Shown here: positions 36,850-47,009 of the stretch, piece by piece
Position numbering within the stretch: position 1 is the first letter of the stretch
Layout: every line of letters starts with the position of its first letter
Position numbers and translations under genes: made by a program
The notes under the pieces: generated by a model
Told to the model about the DNA's origin: nothing
The model's database searches: none
Seen by the model: only the letters and a program-made list of their open reading frames with translations
Assembly (NCBI GenBank): GCA_034620365.1
Contig: JAQGEQ010000192.1
Coordinates: 1-64,000, forward strand
DNA: 64,000 bases
Source: Pegea sp. RAD2-039
Lineage: Eukaryota > Chordata > Thaliacea > Salpida > Salpidae
Direction: 5' to 3'

Positions 36850-37300
36850 AAGGGTTAGTTCGAGGCATACAGTTCGTCCATTGGTTTAGACAAACAAAAT
36901 TTTTTTGTTGATTTTGGCGACATCGTTCCCATATTCAGATGTAAATTTGGCTAATTCAGCGGATATAGTTTTGCTGATGTCGGACAATAGATTTGAATTA
37001 GAATTAGAGAAGGGAGATGTTATCTGAATGGTTCTACATTTAATGCAGAACCATTTAAATCCCATTTGCTTCATTTGGTTGTTTTCAAATATAGCATAAA
37101 TTTTCTCACATCACTACATGTGAGATGAAACCAGGAGAGACATTTAAAGCATTCTATTGCCGGATCTTCACCAGAGCAAATTTTATTGCAGGATAGGTAA
37201 TTGCCATTGCAAGTTTGCTTTGATGAAGTCGGTTTGTCAGGATTTTTCTTTACATTTGAACGTAAGGTCTTGGTAGTTTTATGTGTATCCACCTAAGATT
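36850..37300 (-). mobile_element. CR1-like LINE ORF1 fragment with PHD finger (copy F, head)
   Basis: The minus strand encodes MDTHKTTKTLRSNVKKN followed by a PHD-type C4HC3 cysteine/histidine array (CNGNYLSCNKIC, IECFKCLSWFHLTC), then after a stop WFCIKC and the start of a coiled-coil region (DISKTISAELAKF, NDVAKINKK). This is the best-preserved view of the ORF1 N-terminus in the window. It breaks off where the homologous copy D continues into MYELNAS. Confidence 0.8.
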
Positions 37301-38159
37301 TTATAAAAATAGATCTTTAATCTCTAAAATATAATTGTAATTTAAGAAAGAAAGTCAGTGATTACAAGTATTTAGTTATTAATACCAAACTTTTCATCTT
37401 ATAATACTAATGACATTTATAGGATCACCATAAGTTTTAAAGCTGTAATGTTAATATGCAAATAACATAAAAATGTTTTGAGAAAGAGTCCTTGACTAAA
37501 ATTCATTTTTTTAAATAAAAGATGAAACTTATTTATTATATTTATTCCTTTCTGTTTTTAGAATTATTTTCTTTTGTAGAAATGAGTCAATATTCGATGG
37601 TAATCCAGACACAGAGCGTTAGTAAGACAAAAGTAGAGATTATTAAACTGATGAAACAACCAAAATGGACTTTTAAAGATGTTGCTAAAACTACCAAGAA
37701 CTGGGGACAGCTCGATGATGATTGATCCGACGTAAGCGACCTCGCACTATAAACACTTCAATAAAAATCATAAAGAATGATGAAAAGAAGAAAGAACCCC
37801 AAACGAAACATAAAAATGATCATCAATGAAAAAATCATAAGAACCATCGTGAAGAAAATCTTACATTTTGATTATAATTTAACAAATATCATATCTACAT
37901 TCAAAAAGTCTTTGACTCAGTTTCAAATCATATTTTAGTAAAAACTCTCAAACAGTTTAACAATAACCTCACTCTTATCTCTTGGATTCAGAATTGATTC
38001 ATCAACTTTATACCAAATTCTCCAATCTTGTAAGAAAAGAAATATCTGGACCCTATTAAAACTCTACATCAAATACATCCGTTCTAAGCTAAAGTTCAAC
38101 TCTTCCGTATCTGTATGGAGTTCTCAATTTCAAATTTACGTTTTACCTATCCTTCTACA
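37301..38159. other. Region with degraded coding-like fragments
   Basis: Contains a short + ORF (37,522-37,725) and, around 37,900-38,060, a decayed RT-like phrase (FDSVSNHILVKTLKQF, then LISWIQN) on the + strand. No intact gene is supported. Confidence 0.4.
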
Positions 38160-39440
38160 GCGTTTCCATTCTTTCTGTGTTAATCTTGCACGAGATACAA
38201 CAGATCCTTTAGTATCCGTCTGCTTTCCATTTGAATAACATTTCCAAACCAGCAAAGCCCTTGCTTAGCATGCTGTAGATTGGTGTTAAGCCGGTGCACT
38301 ATAAGCCTTTCTTGTTTAGGATCTTCTACTGCAAACTTAAACGTAACATACAACGAAGACAACAAGAATGAAAGATGTTAGTTTTATGTTAATTAGCCTT
38401 CAACAAATTGAAAGTTTCAGTGGCTTACAATAAAGAACAGCAGAGAAGCGCCCTATAGATGGGTTATATCATACTCTTGAAGTAGATCGTTATTTTTGAG
38501 CTGAGATTATCTACTTATATCTCCAAAATTATCTACAGCCTCGACATCACAGCCATCAATGTTGATTGACTGTGAACGGTTATTACCATGGCTAAGAACG
38601 TTTATCTGTTTAAACAGATTTTCATTTCAAATTCTGTACAGGATGATACAAATTTACTTTAATACTTTTGTAAAATGATCTCACCATGTTACAGAGGCGT
38701 GGTGGGCAACCAAACCTCAACAGTATCAAAAACAGGCCTTCTCTACTGATAAGATCAAATCGTTGGCAAAATCAACGAATGTACTGTACAAAGTCCCATA
38801 ATGTTCTTTTTATTTTTCCTGTAATTGACAAATAGTTAAAATCATAATCGTCGTAGAAAGTTTAGATATGAAACCGCATAGTAACTTGAGATATATTCTT
38901 TCAGCTAATACTTGTAGGCGAGGAAGTAACACTTTTGCAAATGCTATGATTAGAATGTCACACAAGGATATTCTTTTATAATTATCGTAATAGGACCTGG
39001 CACCCTTCGTTTTGTATCTTGTTATGATCTTTGCATCAAACAAGTCTTGTGAAACATTTCCTTCATCTAACATTTGACTAAAAAACCATGAAGAAAGGAA
39101 AGAAAACAAGTTAAGACCTTGTTAAATCAGCTGGTATACTGTCACTACCTGGTTCTTTTGTGAGTGAAAACGCTCAAGAAGACGTTCCCTGTTTTTCTTC
39201 ACAAAACAAAAACGTCTCGAAAGGCTGACTATGCTTGTGCGTATCCTATGGTGTCTCTTGAAGGGCGGTAAAATCAACTGTAAATTTAACTTCAAGGCGA
39301 GAAAGCTTTTGTATGATTTTGGAAGTTTATCTAAAGTCCAGAATGTTACAGATGTCATCGTTCATAACAGTGGTTACAGTATGGACATTCCAACTTGCCA
39401 GTTTAACGATAAGTATCTCATGCTAAATTTTTGAATTATA
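38160..39440 (-). mobile_element. Decayed reverse transcriptase of a second non-LTR family
   Basis: Read on the minus strand, fragments in several frames follow the order of a non-LTR RT: VSQDLFDAKIITRYKTKGA with YYDNYKRISLCDILI (about 39,000), VLAERIYLKLLCGF (about 38,900), FDLISREGLFLILLRFGCPP (about 38,740), then a tail GLCWFGNVIQMESRRILKDL (about 38,240). It differs from the CR1-like family (NYRPVSLTS, SGVPQGSVLG). Stops and frameshifts throughout show it is dead. A dispersed repeat (38,320-38,520) lies within or next to its tail. Confidence 0.7.
38320..38520 (+). repeat. Dispersed repeat, copy 1
   Basis: This segment (including TAGCCTTCAACAAATTGAAA and GTAGATCGTTATTTTTGAGC) is nearly identical to 46,380-46,580, and its first part resembles 42,361-42,484. 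Minus-strand translations share SSLYxxFKxAVxDPKxER. The three copies lie about 4 kb apart around the zinc-finger gene. Confidence 0.65.
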
Positions 39441-40813
39441 GCCAGGAACACCAGTTACAGTCTGCTTGTCACATTAGGACACTGCTAATCCCCATGCACC
39501 CTATGATGATGGCAAACTGTGGCGGAACAACACTTTATTGGCTGGGATCAGCCTTGTTTAAAGCAGGCGACATCTGTGCGATATAATCGATATATTATTT
39601 AATGTTGATGATAGTTAAAATGTACTTTCCGTGAAAGGTATACAAATTTTTTTTGGTAGATGTAATCTGTATTTTTTCTGTTTCAAAGTTATAGCCTAAC
39701 AAATTGATTATTTTTCCAATATCAAAAATTGTTTATAATTTCTTTGAAAATAATTTATTGTAGGATTTTTTGCTTTATATATAGTTTGAAAACCATTTAT
39801 GATTATTTTTACGTTATTATTTGCTTGGCAGTGAAAAGGCATTTGAACTTATATAAGCTTTATTAGTGATTTGCATGAATAACTAAACTATTGCTTTAAT
39901 AATAATATTTTTTTAGATAAGAATTTAAGTAAGTGAAATTTAGGAATAACTTTTATCTACTGAAAAGTAAAAAATTTTATGGCAATAATGATGGCACGAA
40001 ATTCATTTTATTCAAAAATATCAACTTTTAAAAAAGTATTGCTTTCAACGACTGATATTATAGCACAAGTAACATTTTCTAAACCAAAATCTTGATAACT
40101 TTTTTGCATAAAATCATTTTTGCTTGAAAATTTGATTTAACTTTCAAAGTATTACTAGGTTTTTTTCATGAATTTAAGTTTAGTAAAAATGTTGTAAGCT
40201 ATTTTTAGATCTGTTACTTGATCTTCAGTGCAATGTTAGGTTTTCTCATTACAAAAGTGAGTATGTTATCTCATAGTGAGTTAAAGACGAGATAAAGTAT
40301 ATAAGGATTCATTTGGTGTTGTTAGATCAGTCTGAAACCAGCTTCACTTGCAGCGTATTGTTATATCTTTATGTTGTAAGTTTATGTGATTTGTACTGTA
40401 AGCTCTAGCACAATGTTAGGTTTTCTGAATGCAAGCTTGTGTATGATATCTTTTTGTTTATAACAGCCTAAATAACTTTTTGAATATTTAATGCTGTTGA
40501 AAAAGTGTGTAGTTAGCTATACTTGTCTGCTGCTGTTGCCTTTAGCCTAATATGTTTTAAGTTTAATCTTTTTTTAGTTTTTAAAGCAGCAGAAAAATTA
40601 AGTTTTTTTGCTTATCTATCTAAGAGGTTATAGTTTTTAGCTTAAAAATAATTTTTTGTACATAATAGAACTATTTTGTTTAAAAATAATAAATCATGCA
40701 GTTTTTCTAAAGATTAATTTCAGACTTAAATAATGTTATTTACTGCAATAAAAAACGTAACAATTTATACTTTTTTTTCGTAAAATTCAGATTTCATTGA
40801 GATTAATATCAAA
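39441..40813. other. Upstream region of the zinc-finger gene
   Basis: AT-rich. About 210 bp before the ATG (40,625-40,835) is found again, inverted and diverged, at 46,069-46,275. A part around 39,725-39,885 recurs at 42,535-42,640 in the same orientation, with the shared phrases ACCATTTATGA and TTGAACTTATATAAGC/TTGAACTTAAATAAGC. These are remnants of local duplication. Confidence 0.5.
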
Positions 40814-41704
40814 ATGAGTGGAAATATTGAAAAATTACATACCGATGAAAAGCCTTTCCAATGTGAAGTTTGTGGGAAAGACTTCAAACTATCCTGCCAT
40901 CTTGTAGTTCATACGAGAACACATACTGGTGAGAAGCCTTTTAACTGTGGACTTTGTGAAAAAGCCTTCAAACAATCTAACCATCTTAAAACCCATATGA
41001 GAACACACACTGGTGAGAAGCCTTATCGATGTGAACTTTGTGGAAAAGCCTTCAAACTATCTGGCAGTCTTGAAGTTCATATGAGATCACATACTGGTGA
41101 AAAGCCTTTTCAATGTAAGCTTTGTGACCAACGCTTTAGACAGTTAGGAACTCTAACCAGTCACATCCGATCACACACTGGTGAGAAGCCATTTCGGTGT
41201 GAACATTGTGAGAAAGCTTTCAAACAACCTAACCATCTTGAAGTCCACATGAGAACACATACTGGTGAGAAGCCATTCAAATGTGAGGTTTGTGGAAAAG
41301 CCTTCAAACATTCTGGCAATTTGGTAGTTCACAATAGATCACATACTGGTGATAAGCCCTTCCAATGTGAAGTTTGTGACAAACGCTTTAGACAGTTAGG
41401 AACTCTAACCAGTCACCTCCGATTACATACTGGTGAGAAGCCATTCAAATGTGAGGTTTGTGGAAAAACCTTCAAAGAATCTAGCAATTTGGTAGTTCAC
41501 AATAGATCACATACTGGTGATAAGCCTTTCCAATGTGAACTTTGTTACAGACGCTTTAGACAGATAGGAACTCTAACCAGTCACATCCGATCACACACTG
41601 GTGAGAAACCATTCCAATGTAAAGTTTGTGATAAACGCTTTACACAATCAGGATCTCTAGCAAAACACATCCGAAGACACAGTAGTGAAGAGTTTTCAAA
41701 GTGA
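40814..41704 (+). CDS. Ten-finger C2H2 zinc-finger protein
   Basis: A 296-residue open frame from ATG 40,814 to TGA, without introns. After a 12-residue start it is entirely ten C2H2 fingers at a strict 28-residue period (CxxC x12 HxxxH), joined by TGEKPF or TGDKPF linkers. It is probably a nuclear DNA-binding protein; no KRAB, BTB, SCAN or other effector domain is present, although an upstream exon cannot be excluded. Helix regions fall into few classes: GTLTSH in fingers 4, 7 and 9; NLVVH in 6 and 8; NHL in 2 and 5. Fingers 6-7 and 8-9 form a duplicated two-finger block (41,273-41,440 and 41,441-41,608, exactly 168 bp apart). Paralogous fragments at 43.5 and 46.1 kb show it belongs to a local cluster. 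Confidence 0.92.
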   Translation: MSGNIEKLHTDEKPFQCEVCGKDFKLSCHLVVHTRTHTGEKPFNCGLCEKAFKQSNHLKTHMRTHTGEKPYRCELCGKAFKLSGSLEVHMRSHTGEKPFQCKLCDQRFRQLGTLTSHIRSHTGEKPFRCEHCEKAFKQPNHLEVHMRTHTGEKPFKCEVCGKAFKHSGNLVVHNRSHTGDKPFQCEVCDKRFRQLGTLTSHLRLHTGEKPFKCEVCGKTFKESSNLVVHNRSHTGDKPFQCELCYRRFRQIGTLTSHIRSHTGEKPFQCKVCDKRFTQSGSLAKHIRRHSSEEFSK

Positions 41705-43301
41705 AGTCTGAGAGAAATGCATCACAAACTCCAGTAGTTTGATAAGGCACATTCGATTAACAACAACTGTAAGCACCACCAGTAGAGTAACAACTTCTTT
41801 AATAGGGTAAACAAAGCTTGACAGACAAGATTCCATCATCACATCAAAATCTTCACCATCTTGGTAAGTTTGATTTGAAGATAAGATTCAAGTAGTTTTA
41901 TTTTCAAGTGATGTGTCACACTGATAGTTTGTTTACCTTCTTCTGTTTTGTCATATCAAACTTTTCATTTATAATTTACGTTTCATCTATCTTTCTACAC
42001 TTTGTATTCCTTCTGTAATCCTAAATTGTGATATACATAAGACCCTCTAATTACCTCTTTACTTGTAATCGTTGGTTTATGTCTACAAAAAGAGCTCTTG
42101 AATTTGTCATTCGTAGTTATGCGTTGAATTAATAAATAATTGCTGGTATTGAGATTGAACGACTTCATATCGCGCTTTTGGATATTTTTAAAACAAAGAT
42201 AGGAACAGCTGCTCTTGTAGTTGTTATTTGATAGTTCCGTCGACTTGAGATAAAAACAGATTCTTTTCCACCAGTGAAGTCTTTTTCTTCTTAGCTAGCT
42301 GTACATTTTTGTAAAGTCAGTCTCCTGTAAGTCTTCCTCGTTTATAACATTTCTTCCCTTTTTAAAATCTTTTGCTGCCAGTTTAGATGTAAGATTCGAG
42401 GAAGACAAAAACCAAGAAAGATTTCCGATTAATTATCGTTAATCTTCATCAAAGTCAAACCTTCAGTGGTGTACAATGATGTATGACCGACAAAGACATA
42501 ATACATGGCTTTTAACTTTTTAAGAATTACCTTATTTAGAATTTATTGCATTTTAAGATAACTGAAAGCCATTTATGAATTAATATTTGTTGGGTAGTAA
42601 AAACTTATTTGAACTTAAATAAGCTTTAATAGGGGTTCACTTGATATCATTTTATACAAGTTATTTCATAATCTAGATTATTCTACTATTAGATAATGCC
42701 ATCTCTACAGCTTTTGTCTGTCACACTTTATTGTGTCCCACTGAAGCTTTGAAAGTGATACATAGATAAAAAAAATAAACTGAACACTTTTCATTTTTGT
42801 TGTCTTCCTCGAGTTTTCAGAAAAAGCTAGCAGCAAAGGATCGTAAACGGGGAAAGACCTTACAGATGAAAGTTTATAAATCTTTAATGACCTAAAAGTA
42901 GGAAATTTAATTGTTACCTTAATAAAAGTAACTTGATGGTGAGCTACAGCTGGAAGTTCTACTTACTATCACGTGTAATCATTTGTCGTTGGCGAGTTTG
43001 AGTTGTTTTGATTGAAGTCATAGATTAGTGAACTCCAACGAAGACTGAAAAGGATTTAGTACCAAGGAGTTTGGCAAAGTTGGTAAATAGTATTGAGTTT
43101 ACAGAACCATTTAGTGATGTAGTGTCTGTAATGTCAGGGAATAAATATTGAAAAAAAAACAGAATAGGAAACACATAACAGCGACTATAAACAAAACTCC
43201 GTGGATCTTAGTAAATTACTTTTAAAGTAATTTCTTTTATGTCCTATAAACGGCAATCAGATAAAAACTAATTTAATACAAAAAGGAGTAAAAAATCCGT
43301 C
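41705..43301. other. Downstream of the zinc-finger gene, repeat remnants
   Basis: No intact gene. 41,940-42,060 resembles 38,100-38,220, 42,361-42,484 resembles the dispersed repeat at 38,320, and 42,535-42,640 resembles 39,725-39,885. A stretch near 42,800 (+) encodes a peptide like the reverse-strand peptide at 42,400 (LAAKD core), so part of the repeat is inverted here. Confidence 0.45.
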
Positions 43302-43487
43302 CTGCTTGGTGGCGAAGCGGTTTCTACACTTAGCTACAAGGTACATCTAGCTAGGAAGTACCGGGCTTGACCCCAAGGTGGAGACATATTTATACAACTT
43401 GTGAGAAAAATCCAAAAACTCGTGAGAATGTGTGTTAGCGAGGTGTGCTCTCTTTAGGCACCCTCCTTCACATTTATATATAAAAAA
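43302..43487 (+). mobile_element. tRNA-derived SINE with LINE-type tail, copy 2
   Basis: Head with A box TGGCGAAGCGG (43,310-43,320) and a degraded B box GGGCTTGACCCC (43,363-43,374), then a linker and the LINE-type tail GAGAATGTGTGTTAGCGAGG followed by the GTGCTCTCTTTAGGCACCCTCC region. It aligns with copy 1 (24,215-24,040) along its whole length. It is inserted directly beside a zinc-finger gene fragment. Confidence 0.85.
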
Positions 43488-43489
43488 AT

Positions 43490-43665
43490 GCTTAAATCTG
43501 GAAACAATCTATCACAAATATCACAATGAGTATGTGATCTATTATGAACTACCAAATTGCCAGATTGTTTAAAGGCATTTTTCACAAACTTCACACCAAA
43601 AAGGCTTCTCATCAGCATGTGATCTTGTCAGTTTCCTATGACAGTCCACATTTTGAAATCGACAA
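43490..43665 (-). pseudogene. Zinc-finger gene fragment
   Basis: The minus strand encodes DEKPFWCEVCEK, then with a frameshift KQSGNLVVHNRSHT and CDICDRLF, close to fingers 6-8 of the gene at 40,814. Frameshifts and missing linkers mark it as a broken paralogue. Confidence 0.7.
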
Positions 43666-43689
43666 ATTGTCGGTTGTCTAAAGTTTAAA

Positions 43690-44995
43690 TTTTAATTAGC
43701 CCAGAAGTGAACTGATGAAAATTTATTAGAAATCAGGATAAAACTTAGTTTATTAAAAATAAAATTCTGTATCCTAGCACTTTCGATTACGAATTAGCAA
43801 TTGAGTAACGTTGAAAGAAAAAATTAAGAATAAATACCACTAGCTGATGTACACAATTACATATTTACACCTCGATAATCTCGCTGTTATAAAGAATAAA
43901 TCAACTAAATAAAAATATTAAACTTTAAAAACAATGTAAAGGGAAGGGTTATTATCAGCTCATTGCAAGCTTTTTAACAAAGAAATCTAAAAGTTGGCTA
44001 ATTTGTTGAAAATCTGAAATCCATTATAAAATTAATTCAGGATGTACAAGTAAAATAATAAGGGCTATCAGCCCATTTTAAATATTTGATTATATTAGAA
44101 GATTATCCCTTTGAAAAGTGATCATAAATCCAATTTTCAATTCATATTTTTAAGATATATTTTTTATATGAAATGTTTAGCTTTCAACCAATTTTTTTTG
44201 AAGTGATAAAGTATTAATTTAAAGCAAAACAAAAATCACCAACCATTTAGCTTCCTGATGAAATAAGAAAATTATCTTTAAATAAAGTTTTAAAAAACTT
44301 CTTGTCAACACAAGTCTGTTTAAAAAAAAGGTGCTAAGGAAGTACCCATAAGTTAACATTTTTACTTTGTAGAATTATAATACTTGAATGCTGATGCTAT
44401 GAAAAAATTCTAATAACTATTTAATAAATGTTGTAATAACTCACTAAGAACCTAAGAATGTGACCAAATTTCAAAAAAATTAATTTTTTAAGTTGAAAAA
44501 TATTTTATAAACTGTTTATAGAATCAGCAAACTGAAGATCTATTTTGCCGAGTTGTAACAAATGTTTAATCATTTAAAATCACCCTTTTAAATATTTGTT
44601 AACTTTATTTAAAAATTAAGTTAGAAAAATAATGCTGCCGAGTTTAGTTTTTATCTAAACCATTTGACAAAAGCAAATTATACTTATTTCCAAAACTTTT
44701 TTATAAAGTTAAGGTTAAAGCATTATAGTAAATATGAAATTCAATTTTGTTCTTTTTAATCATTACAAAAAGCTAAAAAGTTGTTCTTGAAATCAGTTCA
44801 CCTCCAAGCAAAGTTACTTTTGCAATGATTATATGCAATGATTCAGAAACTTTATAAGGCTACAGCTACCAACATTGTCTCACTTCAAGATCTTCACAGC
44901 TGTTTGGAATAAACTAACTTCAACAAGAACTGCTGTTGGCAGACTACCATCAAGCTTGTTGAGACCAGAAACTACTGGATGAAAGAAAAGTTGAA
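43690..44995. other. AT-rich intergenic region
   Basis: No gene or repeat recognised. Confidence 0.5.
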
Positions 44996-45511
44996 ATGTC
45001 ACAACTCGAAATTTATTTGTTTGTTGCTTTAGTAATTCTAATACTTTTTTGTTTGATTCTGATAATCCTTCGAAAACGTCTTCGGAGACATTCTCAAGAC
45101 TCAGTTGCGAATGACAACGTACTGCAGTTGATTCCACTTCATTCAAATGTTGCTGGGAGTAATTATACAATTGCAACTGAGAAATCTGATGAACCAGATG
45201 ACAGCAAACCTGAAGAAAATAAAGATTCCTCTGAACAAATTGACAAAAGTTCTGATGAGAGTGGAAGTAATACTTTAAGAGGCATACTTTCAGATTCAGA
45301 ATATGGGGTTTTTGTCACCAGTATGTTTGCGCATATGAACATTTTATTCAGCAAAACTTGTCGCAAATTCCACAGCATTCAGGTCTTATTCCGTGTTGAC
45401 AGCGATGATGTTTATTTATTTATTTATTACAATAAATGTGAAGGAGGGTGCCTAAAGAGAGCACCTCTCGCTAACGCACATTCTCACAAATTAGATCTAT
45501 TTGACGTGTAA
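44996..45511 (+). CDS. Possible small single-pass membrane protein with a LINE-derived C-terminus
   Basis: A 171-codon frame from ATG 44,996. Residues 5-26 form a hydrophobic helix (LEIYLFVALVILILFCLILI) followed by the basic stop-transfer RKRLRRH, then an acidic, Ser-rich tail (EKSDEPDDSKPEENKDSS), typical of a type III membrane protein with a cytoplasmic tail. The last 30 or so residues (from YYNKCEGG) are read from the antisense strand of a CR1-like LINE 3' end (45,417-45,580). Either the LINE supplied the end of the frame or the true gene is spliced before it. The product is not recognised. An overlapping minus-strand ORF (45,176-44,880) has no such coherent features. Confidence 0.4.
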   Translation: MSQLEIYLFVALVILILFCLILIILRKRLRRHSQDSVANDNVLQLIPLHSNVAGSNYTIATEKSDEPDDSKPEENKDSSEQIDKSSDESGSNTLRGILSDSEYGVFVTSMFAHMNILFSKTCRKFHSIQVLFRVDSDDVYLFIYYNKCEGGCLKRAPLANAHSHKLDLFDV

Positions 45512-45580
45512 ACGAAAAAGCATATGACAATGAAGAATTGCACAGAATCATAGTATTGTAAAAGCGAAAAATTCACTTTA
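45417..45580 (-). mobile_element. CR1-like LINE 3' end fragment
   Basis: On the minus strand it matches the 3' UTR and hairpin of the copy at 13,273-13,947, including the phrase ACGTCAAATAGATCTAATTT. It is heavily 5'-truncated and overlaps the end of the 44,996 frame in antisense. Confidence 0.8.
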
Positions 45581-46068
45581 TTTAATGCTTGTTTGGTTTT
45601 AAACTCCTTAGGAAAAATCTCACACTGAAACGTATTTTTTGATGTCTTTCCTTCAATTTTAACGAGTTACAACGAGAATTTTTTGATCGGTTTCTTGTTG
45701 TGATATAACTTCTTTGTTCTCTTAATTTTCTTCAGTAACTCCAATCAGTGAAAGAAGTTTCATTATCACTTTCGTCACTTAAGAAGTCACGTGAGAAAGT
45801 TGTGAGGATTGCTCTGCTTTTAATTGCGGATGTTCTAAAGATCAGAAGATTAGAAGATTTTGGATGTTAAAGACTCCCTTTTGAAATAAATAAGGAGCAT
45901 GACGTAATAGCCGCATGCGTTTTGCTACATCAAGGGTAGATATTAAAGACAATTTTTTGAGGTTGTGTTTGGATCAGCTGAATATCCGGAGTTTAGAAGA
46001 ACAAAGATCTTTCAACGAGTCTGTATCATGCTCCAAAATGAATGTTTTAATTTGCCTCGTATTTAGTT
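45581..46068. other. Unassigned sequence between LINE tail and zinc-finger fragment
   Basis: No clear coding. Short charged peptides can be read on the minus strand but with stops. It may be degraded zinc-finger paralogue sequence. Confidence 0.35.
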
Positions 46069-46275
46069 GTACTGATCTTTTTCAATATTGTCACTCGTTT
46101 TGATATCAATCTCAATGAAATCTGACTTCCATGAAAAAATATATAAATTGTTACGTTTTGTAATTAAATGAATAAAACATTTAAGTCTAAAAAATACATT
46201 TTGCAGTTTTTCTAAAGATTAAATTTGAAAACACAAAATTTTTATTATGTACAAAAACTTATTCTTAAGCTAAAA
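46069..46275 (-). pseudogene. Inverted paralogue of the zinc-finger gene 5' region
   Basis: The minus strand repeats the 5' flank and first codons of the gene at 40,814: TCAGATTTCATTGAGATTG, then ATCAAAACGAGTGACAATAT. The start codon ATG has become ACG and the frame soon stops, with no fingers after it. It is a broken duplicate. Confidence 0.65.
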
Positions 46276-46379
46276 GTGTTTTCTGTTGGATTAAGACTAA
46301 AAAAATACATAGATAAAGTAAACCCAACATTGCTCTGAAGCTCATGTACATTGGTTTTAAGCCAGAGCCTTTCTAGTTT

Positions 46380-46580
46380 AGGATCTTTTACTGCCAGCTT
46401 AAACGCAAAATACAACGAAGACATCAATAATGAAAGACGTTAGTTTTATGTTAATTAGCCTTCAACAAATTGAAAGTTTCAGTGGCTTACAATAAAGAAC
46501 AGCAAACAAGCGCTCTATAGATGGGTTATATCATACTCTTGAAGTAGATCGTTATTTTTGAGCTGAGATTATCTACAGTA
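46380..46580 (+). repeat. Dispersed repeat, copy 2
   Basis: Nearly identical to 38,320-38,520 in the same orientation. It abuts the point where LINE copy D loses its ORF2 tail, so it marks a rearrangement or insertion breakpoint in that LINE. Confidence 0.65.
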
Positions 46581-47009
46581 TCTATAGTATCTAAATTGAA
46601 GAAGCTGAGACGATATTTATAACTATCATATTTAATATTAAGTTTCCTGCATACTAATCTTGTAAATGTGGCCAGAACAGATTCGATTTTTTTGATATCA
46701 CTAACTTGATATGGCATCCATGCACTGACATTGTATTCAAGAATTGGACGTACGTACAATTTGAAAAAATTGATAAAAAAGCATGGGTCCTTAGAATTAA
46801 AGGTCTTTATAATAAGGTAGACATGATTGATTGATTTTCCAAAGATTTTAGAAACATAATTGCGCCATTTAAAGTCAGATGATAGAGTAATGCCAAGGTC
46901 TAGGACCGAAGATACTCGTTGAATAATAAATCCATTGATGGAATTTTGGTACAAAGAGTTTATAGCTGGTTTACGGGAAAAGTTATAAGTTCAGACTTTG
47001 TTGGCTGGA

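Noticed and set aside
36840-36870. Telomere-like AGGGTAAGGGTTAG
   Set aside because: A single short imperfect occurrence, not an array.
37522-37725. Short + ORF with a charged sequence (TKVEIIKLMKQPKWTFKDVA)
   Set aside because: It looks coding-like but stops after 67 codons, the downstream Lys-rich sequence is in another frame, and no family is recognised; probably a degraded or chance fragment.
39231-39434. + strand ORF of 67 codons
   Set aside because: It is the opposite strand of the decayed reverse transcriptase region and shows no coherent features.
44880-45176. Minus-strand ORF of 98 codons overlapping the membrane-protein frame
   Set aside because: The + frame has a clear transmembrane segment with basic stop-transfer and acidic tail; the minus frame has no recognisable organisation.
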